Shown here: in pieces, positions 23,607-31,365 of the stretch
Layout of the letters: every line of letters begins with the position of its first letter
Position numbering within the stretch: the first letter of the stretch is position 1
DNA from: UBA1557 sp041675185
Lineage (GTDB): Bacteria > Patescibacteriota > Patescibacteriia > Magasanikbacterales > UBA922
NCBI GenBank assembly: GCA_041675185.1
Contig: JBAYUH010000003.1
Location: 1-56,288 of the forward strand
Direction: 5' to 3'
DNA: 56,288 nucleotides
Made by a program: the position numbers and the translations under genes
The notes under the pieces: model-generated
The model's database searches: none
The model's input: only the letters and a program-made list of their open reading frames with translations
What the model was told of the DNA's origin: nothing

Positions 23607-24971
23607 ATGCAAAATTTGATAGAAAAAGTTAAACGTTTTCCAACTGAACCTGGTATCTATTTATTCTACAATAAAACAAAAGAATTGATTTATATCGGGA
23701 AAGCAACATCTCTGCGCAATCGAGTACAGAGTTATTTTCGTGGTGCACGCTCAATGCGACCAATAGAACAAATGATGCATGAAGTGGTGGATATCAAAAT
23801 CAAACAAACTGATTCAGTCTTGGAAGCTGTGATTCTTGAAGCTAATTATATTAAGAAATTTTTACCAAAGTATAATGTCGAAGGTAAGGATGATAGAAGT
23901 TGGAACTATATTGTGGTTACTACTGATGAATTTTCTCAAGTCTTGTATATCAGACAACATGAAATGGATTTATTAAAACATAAAAACATAAAAACATTAA
24001 AACAAAGTGAAGAAAAGACCAATAAAAATAAAAGTGGTAAAATAAGTTCACTAAAACAGGTTAAGCATTTGTTTGGGCCATATCCCGGTTTGAAGACTAG
24101 AGAGATGATGAAGTTGTTGCAAAGATTATTTTTTATTTCTACTTGTAAGCCAGGACAAAAAAGAGAATGTCTGTATTATCAGATAGGTCAGTGTTTGGGA
24201 GTTTGCACGGGAGAAATAAGTTCAAGAGAATATAAAAGTAAAGTGATATTACCTCTGGTCACTTTTTTGCGTGGAGGCAAAAAGAAATTGATAAAAAGTC
24301 TAGAAATAAAAATGAGAAAGTTTTCGAAACAAGAAGACTTCGAAGAAGCTGGGCGTCTGCGTAATCAAATTAATTCTTTGTTAAAAATTCATGATATAGC
24401 TCTTTTAAACAAAACTTTTGTTGAGGATGACATTCGAATTACGAATGACCCGAATGTACGAATAAATAGAATAGAAGGATATGATATTTCTAATTTAGGG
24501 TCTACTGGTAAAGTAGGAAGTATGGTTGTGTTCGATGGTGTAGAAGCTCAGAAAAAAGATTATCGTAAATTCAAAATAAAAACAGTTGAAGGACAAAGTG
24601 ATGTAGATTGTTTGTGTGAAGTATTAGAGCGCAGATTAGCTCATGCTAACATTCGAATTTCGAATGACTCGAATGTACGAATTATAAATAAAAAAGATAT
24701 TTGGCCTTTGCCTGATATTTTTCTAATTGACGGTGGTAAGCCACAAGTAAGTGTTGCTATGTCTGTTTTAAAAAAATATAAACTAAATATTCCACTAGTT
24801 GGTATTGCCAAAGGTCCTGAACGTAAGAGAAATGATTTTATTTTTGGAAATAAAGATAGGGAATTTATAAAATTTGTAAATAATAATCAAGATCTTTTGA
24901 TCCGTGTTAGAGATGAAGCTCATAGATTTGCGATTACTTTTCAGAGGAGTTTACGTGGGATTAAAAGATAA
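23607..24971 (+). CDS. uvrC: UvrC, excinuclease ABC subunit C (short form)
   Basis: The start at 23607 matches the family N-terminus; an in-frame upstream TTG lies in repeats. The product is 454 residues against about 600 usual. The GIY-YIG nuclease has GIYLFYNKTKELIYIGKA; a UVR-type helix pair (FEEAGRLRNQINSL) follows, then the RNase H-like nuclease with YDISN, LIDGGKPQ and DEAHRFA (Asp, Asp, His). The C-terminal HhH pair and the segment between UVR and nuclease are missing. Three repeat-like stretches are translated: 23972-24006 (LLKHKNIKTLK) and two copies of IRI-T/S-NDxNVRI. Confidence 0.93.
   Translation: MQNLIEKVKRFPTEPGIYLFYNKTKELIYIGKATSLRNRVQSYFRGARSMRPIEQMMHEVVDIKIKQTDSVLEAVILEANYIKKFLPKYNVEGKDDRSWNYIVVTTDEFSQVLYIRQHEMDLLKHKNIKTLKQSEEKTNKNKSGKISSLKQVKHLFGPYPGLKTREMMKLLQRLFFISTCKPGQKRECLYYQIGQCLGVCTGEISSREYKSKVILPLVTFLRGGKKKLIKSLEIKMRKFSKQEDFEEAGRLRNQINSLLKIHDIALLNKTFVEDDIRITNDPNVRINRIEGYDISNLGSTGKVGSMVVFDGVEAQKKDYRKFKIKTVEGQSDVDCLCEVLERRLAHANIRISNDSNVRIINKKDIWPLPDIFLIDGGKPQVSVAMSVLKKYKLNIPLVGIAKGPERKRNDFIFGNKDREFIKFVNNNQDLLIRVRDEAHRFAITFQRSLRGIKR
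24430..24683 (+). repeat. Two copies of a 34-bp palindromic element inside uvrC
   Basis: 24430-24463 and 24649-24683 differ at two positions. Each contains ACATTCG/CGAATGT inverted arms and a central ATTCG/CGAAT, and both are read in the same frame. Confidence 0.8.
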
Positions 24972-24998
24972 AAGACTAAATAATTAGTTTCAAAAAAT

Positions 24999-25025
24999 AT
25001 TGGCATATCTAAGCCAATTTTTTTG
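24999..25025 (+). terminator. Terminator after uvrC
   Basis: ATTGGC (24999-25004) pairs with GCCAAT (25113-offset, i.e. 25013-25018), followed by a run of T. Confidence 0.8.
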
Positions 25026-25037
25026 TTAACTGTGGAT

Positions 25038-25116
25038 ATGTGGTGGATAAATGGGTTGAAGTGGTTGAAAAGGTTATTAAAGTGGTATATAATGGTTTCA
25101 AGTGGTAAAAAGTGGG
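25038..25116 (+). promoter_or_regulatory. Phased MraZ-box array overlapping the mraZ promoter
   Basis: AAGTGGT-type direct repeats begin at 25059, 25080 and 25100 (exact) and 25110 (AAGTGGG), with degenerate units at 25038, 25049 and 25090, so spacing is 10-11 bp or multiples. They overlap a promoter: TTGAAA 25065-25070, 17 bp, TATAAT 25088-25093. MraZ proteins bind tandem TGGG- or AAAGTG-type boxes upstream of their own gene, so autoregulation is likely. A CCAGAC/GTCTGG hairpin follows in the leader. Confidence 0.75.
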
Positions 25117-25193
25117 GCCAGACTTCACTAAAGTTTCGTCTGGTAAAAAAAGATAAATAAAATGCTTGTCTATTTATCTATAAAAACATCATT

Positions 25194-25625
25194 ATGTTTA
25201 TTGGTGAATATCACCACAATCTTGATGACAAAGGACGACTTGCTGTTCCTAAGAAATTTCGAACAGAGTTGTCCAAAGGTGCAGTTGTAACTAGAGGTCT
25301 AGATAACTGTCTATTTTTGTATACCAAATCAGAATGGAAAATTTTGGCTGATAAATTGGCTAGCTTACCATTTTCACAAGCCAATAGTAGAGCTTTCTCC
25401 CGTCTGATGCTTGCTGGAGCTATGGATGTGACTATTGATAAACAAGGTCGTATCATTTTGCCAGATTATCTTCGTAACTTTGCTGGTCTCAAAAAGGAAG
25501 TGATTGTAGCCGGTCTGTACAACCGTCTAGAATTGTGGGATCAGAAAAGTTGGGAAGATTATAAGAAACGTACAGAAACTGAAAGTAATCAAATTGCTGA
25601 ACAGATGTTTGAACTGGGTGTTTAA
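25194..25625 (+). CDS. mraZ: MraZ transcriptional regulator
   Basis: A 143-residue protein, the normal family length, with two SpoVT/AbrB-like swapped-hairpin repeats, each carrying a DxxGR motif: LDDKGRLAVPKKFR (10-23) and IDKQGRIILPDYLR (about 82-95). The start MFIGEYHHNLD is canonical. MraZ forms a ring oligomer that binds repeated boxes upstream of the division and cell-wall cluster. It is first in the mraZ-rsmH-ftsL group and its predicted operator lies directly upstream. Confidence 0.96.
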   Translation: MFIGEYHHNLDDKGRLAVPKKFRTELSKGAVVTRGLDNCLFLYTKSEWKILADKLASLPFSQANSRAFSRLMLAGAMDVTIDKQGRIILPDYLRNFAGLKKEVIVAGLYNRLELWDQKSWEDYKKRTETESNQIAEQMFELGV

Positions 25626-25627
25626 AA

Positions 25628-25712
25628 TAAAGTAAAAAGTAAATAGAAAATAGTAAATAGAATATTTAATAATTCACTATTTACTGTTGTCTGTTTACTA
25701 TTTACTAATATG
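25628..25712. repeat. AGTAAATAG palindrome between mraZ and rsmH
   Basis: AGTAAATAGAAAATAGTAAA-type sequence (25638-25665) is followed by inverted copies (CTATTTACTG ... TTTACTATTTACT), giving a long hairpin inside the operon. Confidence 0.65.
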
Positions 25713-25717
25713 AAGTT

Positions 25718-26659
25718 ATGAGACATGTACCTGTATTATTAAAAGAAGTTCTTGATAATCTAAACCTGGAAGCAGGTAAGAATATTATCGATTGTACACT
25801 TGGTGATGCTGGACACTCTGAAAAGATTTTGGAACTCACCGGTCCAGATGGTAAATTACTTGGTATTGATGCTGATGTTGAAGCAATATTACGAACTAAA
25901 CAATTTTTGTATAAGTTTGATGAGAGAGTGATTTTCGCTCGGGATAATTTTGAAAATTTGGGCAAGATTGTCAAAGAAAATAAATTTGACAATGTTACTG
26001 GAATTTTGATCGACTTGGGTTGGTCTAGTCCACAGTTTGAAGAACGTGGAAGGGGATTTAGTTTCCTTAAAAAAGATGAAATGCTGGATATGCGTTATGA
26101 TACATATCTCAAGTGTGTACATGAAGCAACAAGTCTACCACATGGACCATGTAGTGCTACGGAACTATTGGATTTGAAAGATTATGAAGAATTAGAAGAA
26201 ATATTTCGTAAATATGGTGAAGAAAATTTGAGTCGTGAAATAGCCAAAGCAATTGTGGAAAAAAGAAAAGATTATACGATTGAAACAGTTGGAGATTTGG
26301 TAGATATTATTTTGGAAGTTTATAGAAAAAAATTAAAAACAGATAAAGAAATTCCTTGGGTAGGTGGGTTGCATCCAGCTACAAAAGTATTTCAAGCATT
26401 GCGTATCGCAGTCAATGATGAACTTGGAGTAATAGAAAGAGTTTTGCCACAAGCAGTAGAAATATTGCAAAGTGGTGGAAGGCTTGCTGTTATCACTTTT
26501 CACTCCACTGAAGATACAATTGTAAAACATTATTTCAAATCACAAAATAATAAAACAATTAAAATAATCACTAAAAAACCTGTCATTTGTAGTGAGCAAG
26601 AACGAGAAATAAATCCTCGTGCGCGCAGTGCCAAATTACGGGTAGTGGAAAAAATATAA
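25718..26659 (+). CDS. rsmH: RsmH, 16S rRNA (cytosine-1402-N4)-methyltransferase
   Basis: A 313-residue SAM-dependent methyltransferase. The start HVPVLLKEVLDNLN is canonical; motif I is DCTLGDAGHSEKIL, with Ala for the usual second Gly of GxGGH; LIDLGWSSPQFE, GFSF and LDMRYD follow. Further on are HPATKVFQALRIAVNDELG and ITFHSTEDTIVK. It modifies the ribosomal P site with RsmI. About 13 residues (YLKCVHEATSLPH) interrupt the family alignment after LDMRYDT. It ends 3 bp before the FtsL-like gene. Confidence 0.95.
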   Translation: MRHVPVLLKEVLDNLNLEAGKNIIDCTLGDAGHSEKILELTGPDGKLLGIDADVEAILRTKQFLYKFDERVIFARDNFENLGKIVKENKFDNVTGILIDLGWSSPQFEERGRGFSFLKKDEMLDMRYDTYLKCVHEATSLPHGPCSATELLDLKDYEELEEIFRKYGEENLSREIAKAIVEKRKDYTIETVGDLVDIILEVYRKKLKTDKEIPWVGGLHPATKVFQALRIAVNDELGVIERVLPQAVEILQSGGRLAVITFHSTEDTIVKHYFKSQNNKTIKIITKKPVICSEQEREINPRARSAKLRVVEKI

Positions 26660-26662
26660 TTT

Positions 26663-27007
26663 ATGAATTCCTACCTAGAAAAAAAACAAACTTTACGTGA
26701 AAAGAAAGAAGCTTTGAATAAATTATTATTTAGTACTTCTTTCCGTGTGTCAGTTGGTATTTTTATTCTTATTTTTGGAGTGTTGTATATTTTGAAAACT
26801 ACATCTGTCTCTACCAAAGGTTATATGATCAGTGATTTGGAAAGACAAGTGGCCAATTTGGAATATGAAAATAGAAAAATGGATGTAACTGTGGCAAAAT
26901 TGAAATCTATGCAAAGTTTGCAAGAAAGAATTTCTAATACAGATTTAGTGGCTGTAGCTAATGTGGATTATTTAAATATTTTGGATGGTTCAGTGGCTGT
27001 AAGATAA
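26663..27007 (+). CDS. FtsL-like division protein
   Basis: A 114-residue bitopic protein with a basic N-terminus, one TM helix (about 31-48), then a heptad coiled coil (ISDLERQVANLEYENRKMDVTV). Topology, size and position right after rsmH match FtsL, which joins FtsB/FtsQ in the divisome. Sequence identity in this family is low, so position is the main argument. The expected ftsI does not follow; a PBP gene lies upstream at 17.8 kb instead. Confidence 0.8.
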   Translation: MNSYLEKKQTLREKKEALNKLLFSTSFRVSVGIFILIFGVLYILKTTSVSTKGYMISDLERQVANLEYENRKMDVTVAKLKSMQSLQERISNTDLVAVANVDYLNILDGSVAVR

Positions 27008-27016
27008 TGAGTCAAA

Positions 27017-27080
27017 AGTCCATAAAGTCCATAAAGTCCATAAAGTCAAAAGTATTCACGTAGCTTGTCTGTTACGTGTT
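27017..27080 (+). repeat. Nine-base tandem repeat and hairpin after ftsL
   Basis: GTCCATAAA occurs three times without interruption (27017-27043), flanked by GTCAAAAGT on both sides. It is followed by a weak CACGT/ACGTG hairpin (27056-27078) with a T-rich tail that may terminate the mraZ operon. Confidence 0.65.
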
Positions 27081-27127
27081 TTTGTTTTTTGTGGTATAAT
27101 TAAATTAATTAATTTTTGATTTGAGTT

Positions 27128-27490
27128 ATGTTTGTACTATTGTTACAACGAATGTTGATCGAGTTTATTTTAGATTTTTTTTATTTTCCTATTTGGTGGT
27201 ATACCGATGGTGCGAGAAGAGTACTAATGTTTTGCGTTAATATGATAAAAGAAGTCAATGCCATGATGTCTCCTGGTCTTTGGTTGAAAAATATTTTTGT
27301 ACCGATGTTTGGTCAATATGATTTTCAAGGTCGTCTGGTAAGTGTGTTTGTAAGATTTTTAAATATTATTTTTAGAACGATTGGTCTTTTGGTTTGGGTG
27401 ATTTTGGTTATTGTTTTATTTTTTATTTGGATTTTGTTGCCAATGGGTGTTTTATATTTTTTGATTGATTCTGTGATATCTATAGTTTAG
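27128..27490 (+). CDS. Small integral membrane protein
   Basis: A 120-residue, very hydrophobic protein: an N-terminal hydrophobic helix with aromatic belt, a polar middle (DGARRVLMFCVNMIKEVNAMMSP), then two C-terminal TM helices. It ends 19 bp before the Clp ATPase gene and has an extended -10 sequence (TGGTATAAT, 27092-27100) upstream, so the two probably form an operon. A partner or substrate-delivery role for the ATPase is inference. No family is recognised. Confidence 0.75.
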   Translation: MFVLLLQRMLIEFILDFFYFPIWWYTDGARRVLMFCVNMIKEVNAMMSPGLWLKNIFVPMFGQYDFQGRLVSVFVRFLNIIFRTIGLLVWVILVIVLFFIWILLPMGVLYFLIDSVISIV

Positions 27491-27509
27491 ATTAAAAAAT
27501 AATTTTATT

Positions 27510-30269
27510 ATGATTTTTGTAAAAAATGAAAAAATAAATATTGTTGTCTGTGACAAATGTCAGGGTACTGGTTTTTTGCAATTTCGTAATTGTCCGAATT
27601 GTAAAAAAATGCATGCAGGATTTTTTTATAACAATCTCTTTATTTATTTTGGTCAGTCTTTGACACTTTATAATATTAAGTTGCACAAAGCAAGAAAAAT
27701 TTTGAATTTTGTGAGGATTTTGTCGGCTTTGGTGTTTTGGTTAGGTTTTTGGGCTTTGCTTGTATATAGTGTTTGGCAAACTGACAAAAATATAAATAAA
27801 ATTTTGACAGCCTCCTTTTGGTTTGATGGTAGGGAAAAAATACGTATTTTATTTTGGCTTGGTTTTGTGGCAATGACTTATTTATTTTATAGGATTACTG
27901 TTCAAAATCCTGTAAAAAAAGATATAGATTATAATTTTTTGAAAAAAAATGTTGATAAGAAAAATAATATTACAGCAACCAATTGGTTGGATATAAAAAA
28001 GATCTCACACAAAAACAAATTTGATTTTAGTAATTTTTTGACTGAAAATACTAATGAAGTTTTGCAACAAAGTTTTTTGTTTGCTAGAAGTAAAAAAAAT
28101 TCGGAGATTACTCCTCTACATATTTTTTATACTTTACTTTCATCCGACGAAATTATTGGTATTTTTGTGCGCTTGGGAATTTCTATTCAAAATTTGAAAT
28201 CAAGAGTTGGTCTATTGATAAGTAAAACAAAGAAAACAGATTTGGAAAACAAATATTTTGGTGATGATTTTTGGCAAATTATTTTTAATACTTTTGTCAT
28301 ATCTGCTAATTTCAAAGATATTTCTATTCGTACCAGTGAATTGCTTTTGGCGACTGTGCGACAATCAGAAAGTTTGCAAGAAATTTTGTATGATTTGGGT
28401 GTGGAAAATCAGAAATTAGACAATGTTGTAGAATGGGTAAGAAATAGAGAATATTTTTATGATCAATATCGTAAATTTAGACGAGCTGCTAGTGGTGTGA
28501 GTAAATATGGTATGGACAAAGCAATGACTTCGGTAGCAACTCCATTTATGAATGCTTATAGTAAAGATCTTACTCTTTTTGCGAAATATGGGCATTTGTC
28601 ACAGTGTGTAGCTAGAGAAAAAGAAATAGAAGAAATATTCAATATTATTGAAGCTGGTAGTGAAAATGTTATTTTGGTAGGTGAACATGGTGTCGGTAAA
28701 ATGGCAATCATTGAGGGAATTGTGCAAAAAATGATTTCAGGTGAGGCTCCAAAAAAATTGTTAGATAAAAGATTTGTACAGATTTCTACTTCATCACTTA
28801 TGGCTGGTACGACTGTTGCTGGAGCTCAACAAAGACTTATTAAAATTATGAATGAAGTATCTCATGCCAAAAATATTATTTTGTTTATAAATAATTTGCA
28901 TGATTTGACAGGGATGAATAGTGGTCAGGGTGGGCAAAGTATGGATGTGTCAGAAACTTTGGCTGAATATTTGAGTAGTGGTAATTTTACAATGTTTGCA
29001 ACATCTTTGCCTGAAGGTTATAATCGTCACATTGTAAATAGTGAAATTGGCACAGTCTTTGCCAAAGTAAGTATTAGCGAAATGAATGCAGATCAAGCTA
29101 TAAGTGTATTAGAATCAAAAGCTGGGGAAATAGAATACAAAAATAAAATATTTTTTTCTTATGATTCATTGGCTAAGTGTGTAACATTGACAGACAAATT
29201 TTTCTTTGATCAAAATTTGCCAGCTAGTGCTATTGCGCTTTTGTTAGAAGTCGGAAATTTTGTAAAAAATAAAAAAGGACAAAATACTTTGGTGTTTGCT
29301 GAGGATGTGGCTGAAGTAGTAGCTAACAAGACTGGTATACCTGTAGCTAGTATTACTGAAAATGAGTCAGACAAACTAATGCGTCTAGAACAAGAAATGC
29401 ACAAACACGTTGTCGGACAAGATTTAGCAGTAGAGCTTGTATCAAATGCTTTGCGTCGTGCTAGGGCAGAAATAAGATCACAAAAACGTCCTATTGCGAA
29501 TTTTCTTTTTCTTGGACCTACTGGTGTTGGTAAAACAGAATTAGCCAAAACTATAGCTGAGGTTTACTTCGGTGGAGAAGACAAAATGATTAGAATGGAT
29601 ATGAGTGAATATCAAGACACCAATAGTATTTATCGTATGATTGGTCAACCTGGTCAACAAGGGACTGGATTACTCACTGAAGCTGTGCGACAAAAACCTT
29701 TCTCACTTGTTCTTTTGGATGAACTTGAAAAAGCCAACAAAGATGTTCTCAATTTGTTTTTGCAAGTTTTTGATGACGGACGTCTGACTGATAGTGTTGG
29801 ACGTGTCATAGATTTTACTAGTACTATTATTATTGCTACTTCCAATGCTGGTACTAGCTATGTACAATCACAAATGAATAATAATGTAGATTTAGATACT
29901 ATCAAGAATAGTTTGATTCATGGAGAACTAATGCAATATTATCGTCCTGAATTTCTTAATCGTTTTGATGGTATAGTACTTTTCAAAGCTTTGAATCGTG
30001 AAGAAATAAAACAAATTGCAGGACTTATGCTCAAAAGTATTGCTAAGGATTTGGAAGCTCGTGGTGTAGAATTACGTGTGGAAGATTCTGCTCTTGAAGC
30101 TTTGGCTGATGTAGGTTTTGATCCAGAATTTGGAGCTAGACCAATGAGAAGAGCTATCCAAGATAGAATAGAAAATAGACTAGCTGAATTGATTTTGCAA
30201 AATAAATTACAAAGAAGAGACACCATTATACTTGGAGATGCTTGTCAGATTAGTGTAAAGCATGGTTAG
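27510..30269 (+). CDS. Membrane-anchored Clp-type AAA+ ATPase with zinc ribbon and degenerate first AAA module
   Basis: A 919-residue protein. Order: zinc ribbon CxxC...CxxC (14-31), TM helices at about 67-88 and 111-129, Clp-N repeat domain (about 165-310), AAA1 (about 360-600), AAA2 (about 630-850), Clp C-terminal D2-small domain. AAA2 is intact (GPTGVGKT 669-676, LVLLDELEKA, arginine finger in FLNRFD). In AAA1, Walker A reads GEHGVGKMA (Met for Thr/Ser), Walker B reads LFINNLHD (Asp and Glu replaced) and the arginine-finger ERRF is GTVF. The ClpB/ClpC middle coiled coil is absent. I infer a membrane-bound unfoldase driven by AAA2 alone; whether ClpP docks is unclear. Confidence 0.9.
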   Translation: MIFVKNEKINIVVCDKCQGTGFLQFRNCPNCKKMHAGFFYNNLFIYFGQSLTLYNIKLHKARKILNFVRILSALVFWLGFWALLVYSVWQTDKNINKILTASFWFDGREKIRILFWLGFVAMTYLFYRITVQNPVKKDIDYNFLKKNVDKKNNITATNWLDIKKISHKNKFDFSNFLTENTNEVLQQSFLFARSKKNSEITPLHIFYTLLSSDEIIGIFVRLGISIQNLKSRVGLLISKTKKTDLENKYFGDDFWQIIFNTFVISANFKDISIRTSELLLATVRQSESLQEILYDLGVENQKLDNVVEWVRNREYFYDQYRKFRRAASGVSKYGMDKAMTSVATPFMNAYSKDLTLFAKYGHLSQCVAREKEIEEIFNIIEAGSENVILVGEHGVGKMAIIEGIVQKMISGEAPKKLLDKRFVQISTSSLMAGTTVAGAQQRLIKIMNEVSHAKNIILFINNLHDLTGMNSGQGGQSMDVSETLAEYLSSGNFTMFATSLPEGYNRHIVNSEIGTVFAKVSISEMNADQAISVLESKAGEIEYKNKIFFSYDSLAKCVTLTDKFFFDQNLPASAIALLLEVGNFVKNKKGQNTLVFAEDVAEVVANKTGIPVASITENESDKLMRLEQEMHKHVVGQDLAVELVSNALRRARAEIRSQKRPIANFLFLGPTGVGKTELAKTIAEVYFGGEDKMIRMDMSEYQDTNSIYRMIGQPGQQGTGLLTEAVRQKPFSLVLLDELEKANKDVLNLFLQVFDDGRLTDSVGRVIDFTSTIIIATSNAGTSYVQSQMNNNVDLDTIKNSLIHGELMQYYRPEFLNRFDGIVLFKALNREEIKQIAGLMLKSIAKDLEARGVELRVEDSALEALADVGFDPEFGARPMRRAIQDRIENRLAELILQNKLQRRDTIILGDACQISVKHG

Positions 30270-30308
30270 ACACTGGTTATGCTTATTTTAAAAGATTGTA
30301 CTGATAAA

Positions 30309-30350
30309 AATCAACCCCGCCCTTCTCGAATGGCGGGGTTGATTTTTTGC
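30309..30350 (+). terminator. Terminator after the Clp-type gene
   Basis: AATCAACCCCGCC (30309-30321) pairs perfectly with 30332-30344 and is followed by TTTTTT. Its core is nearly the same as the terminator after the tRNAs. Confidence 0.9.
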
Positions 30351-30394
30351 TAATTTTTGCTATAATATCTGCGGTTTATAAAAGAAAATTAATT

Positions 30395-31309
30395 ATGCAA
30401 AATAAAGAATTAAGAAAGAAAATTGAAAATTATCTATATATTTACGAACATCCTGGTAGAGTAGTGTTGTCAAAAAAATATCCAAAATTACAAAAACCAA
30501 TTATTTTTGTTCGTTATCTTTTGAGGAATATCCAAAATTTTTTTGATTGGCGTTTGCAAACCAAAAAAAGTGTAAAATATTTTGAAAATGTAATAGCTCG
30601 TCATCAATCTCTATTACGTCGTAAACTCGGAGTAAGTAATCCACGTTTACAAGAACAAAAAATAACTAATCTAAAACAAGCAATCAAGAAATTGGATGGT
30701 GTAATTATTCCGCCAGGAAAAATATTTTCTTTGTGGAAAATTGTTGGTAAACCTAGGTATGAAGATGGTTATGTCGATGGGATGTTACTTTCAGGTGGAG
30801 AAATCAGTGAGGGTTTGGGTGGTGGTTTGTGTCAGTTGTCAAATTTTTTGTATTGGATTTTTCTTCACTCACCAACTGAGATAATAGAACGTCATCATCA
30901 TTCAAAAGATGTTTTTCCTGATTCTGGACGTACCTTGCCTTTTGGTAGTGGAGCAACTATTTTTTATAATTTTGTAGATTTGAAAGTAAGAAATGTTTCA
31001 AAATTTCCTTTACAAATAAAAATTTGGCTAACTGATGAACATCTAAAAGGGCAAATATTGAATAATGGTAAAATAATGGAAAAAATACATATTTTTGAAA
31101 AAAATCATTTGTTTATTAAAAAAGGTAATAAATATTTTCGTTACAATGAAATATTTAGAGAAGTACAAATTGATGGTAAAATCATAAAGACTGAAGAAGT
31201 GACTACTAATTTTGCGCCAGTTTTATATAAAGTTGATGAAGAATATTTACAAAATAATAATTTTGAAGTTTGGGACATTGATTTCACAGATTATATCAGA
31301 TTGCACTGA
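30395..31309 (+). CDS. VanW family protein
   Basis: A 304-residue protein; the ATG at 30395 is chosen because a TTG upstream falls in the terminator/promoter region (TGCTATAAT near 30357-30365). The VanW domain spans about residues 60-215: LDGVIIPPGKIFSLWKIVG, LSGGEISEGLGGGLCQLSN and RHHHSKDVFPDSGRTLPFGSGAT are typical. VanW proteins occur in vancomycin-resistance and unrelated cell-wall clusters; their activity is unproven. The last 11 residues (DIDFTDYIRLH) are encoded by a copy of the 38-bp repeat that flanks the GxxExxY gene at 49.9 kb, so the C-terminus was probably altered by that element. Confidence 0.88.
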   Translation: MQNKELRKKIENYLYIYEHPGRVVLSKKYPKLQKPIIFVRYLLRNIQNFFDWRLQTKKSVKYFENVIARHQSLLRRKLGVSNPRLQEQKITNLKQAIKKLDGVIIPPGKIFSLWKIVGKPRYEDGYVDGMLLSGGEISEGLGGGLCQLSNFLYWIFLHSPTEIIERHHHSKDVFPDSGRTLPFGSGATIFYNFVDLKVRNVSKFPLQIKIWLTDEHLKGQILNNGKIMEKIHIFEKNHLFIKKGNKYFRYNEIFREVQIDGKIIKTEEVTTNFAPVLYKVDEEYLQNNNFEVWDIDFTDYIRLH

Positions 31310-31312
31310 TTA
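31275..31312 (+). repeat. 38-bp GxxExxY-associated repeat over the vanW stop codon
   Basis: It aligns without gaps with 49897-49934 (31 of 38 bases by eye), including both ends (ACATTGATT and CACTGATTA). It supplies the final codons and the stop of vanW. Confidence 0.7.
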
Positions 31313-31365
31313 AGGGTTAGTTTGTTTTTTGTACATTTTTTGCTATACTTTGTTTAGAAATTCAT

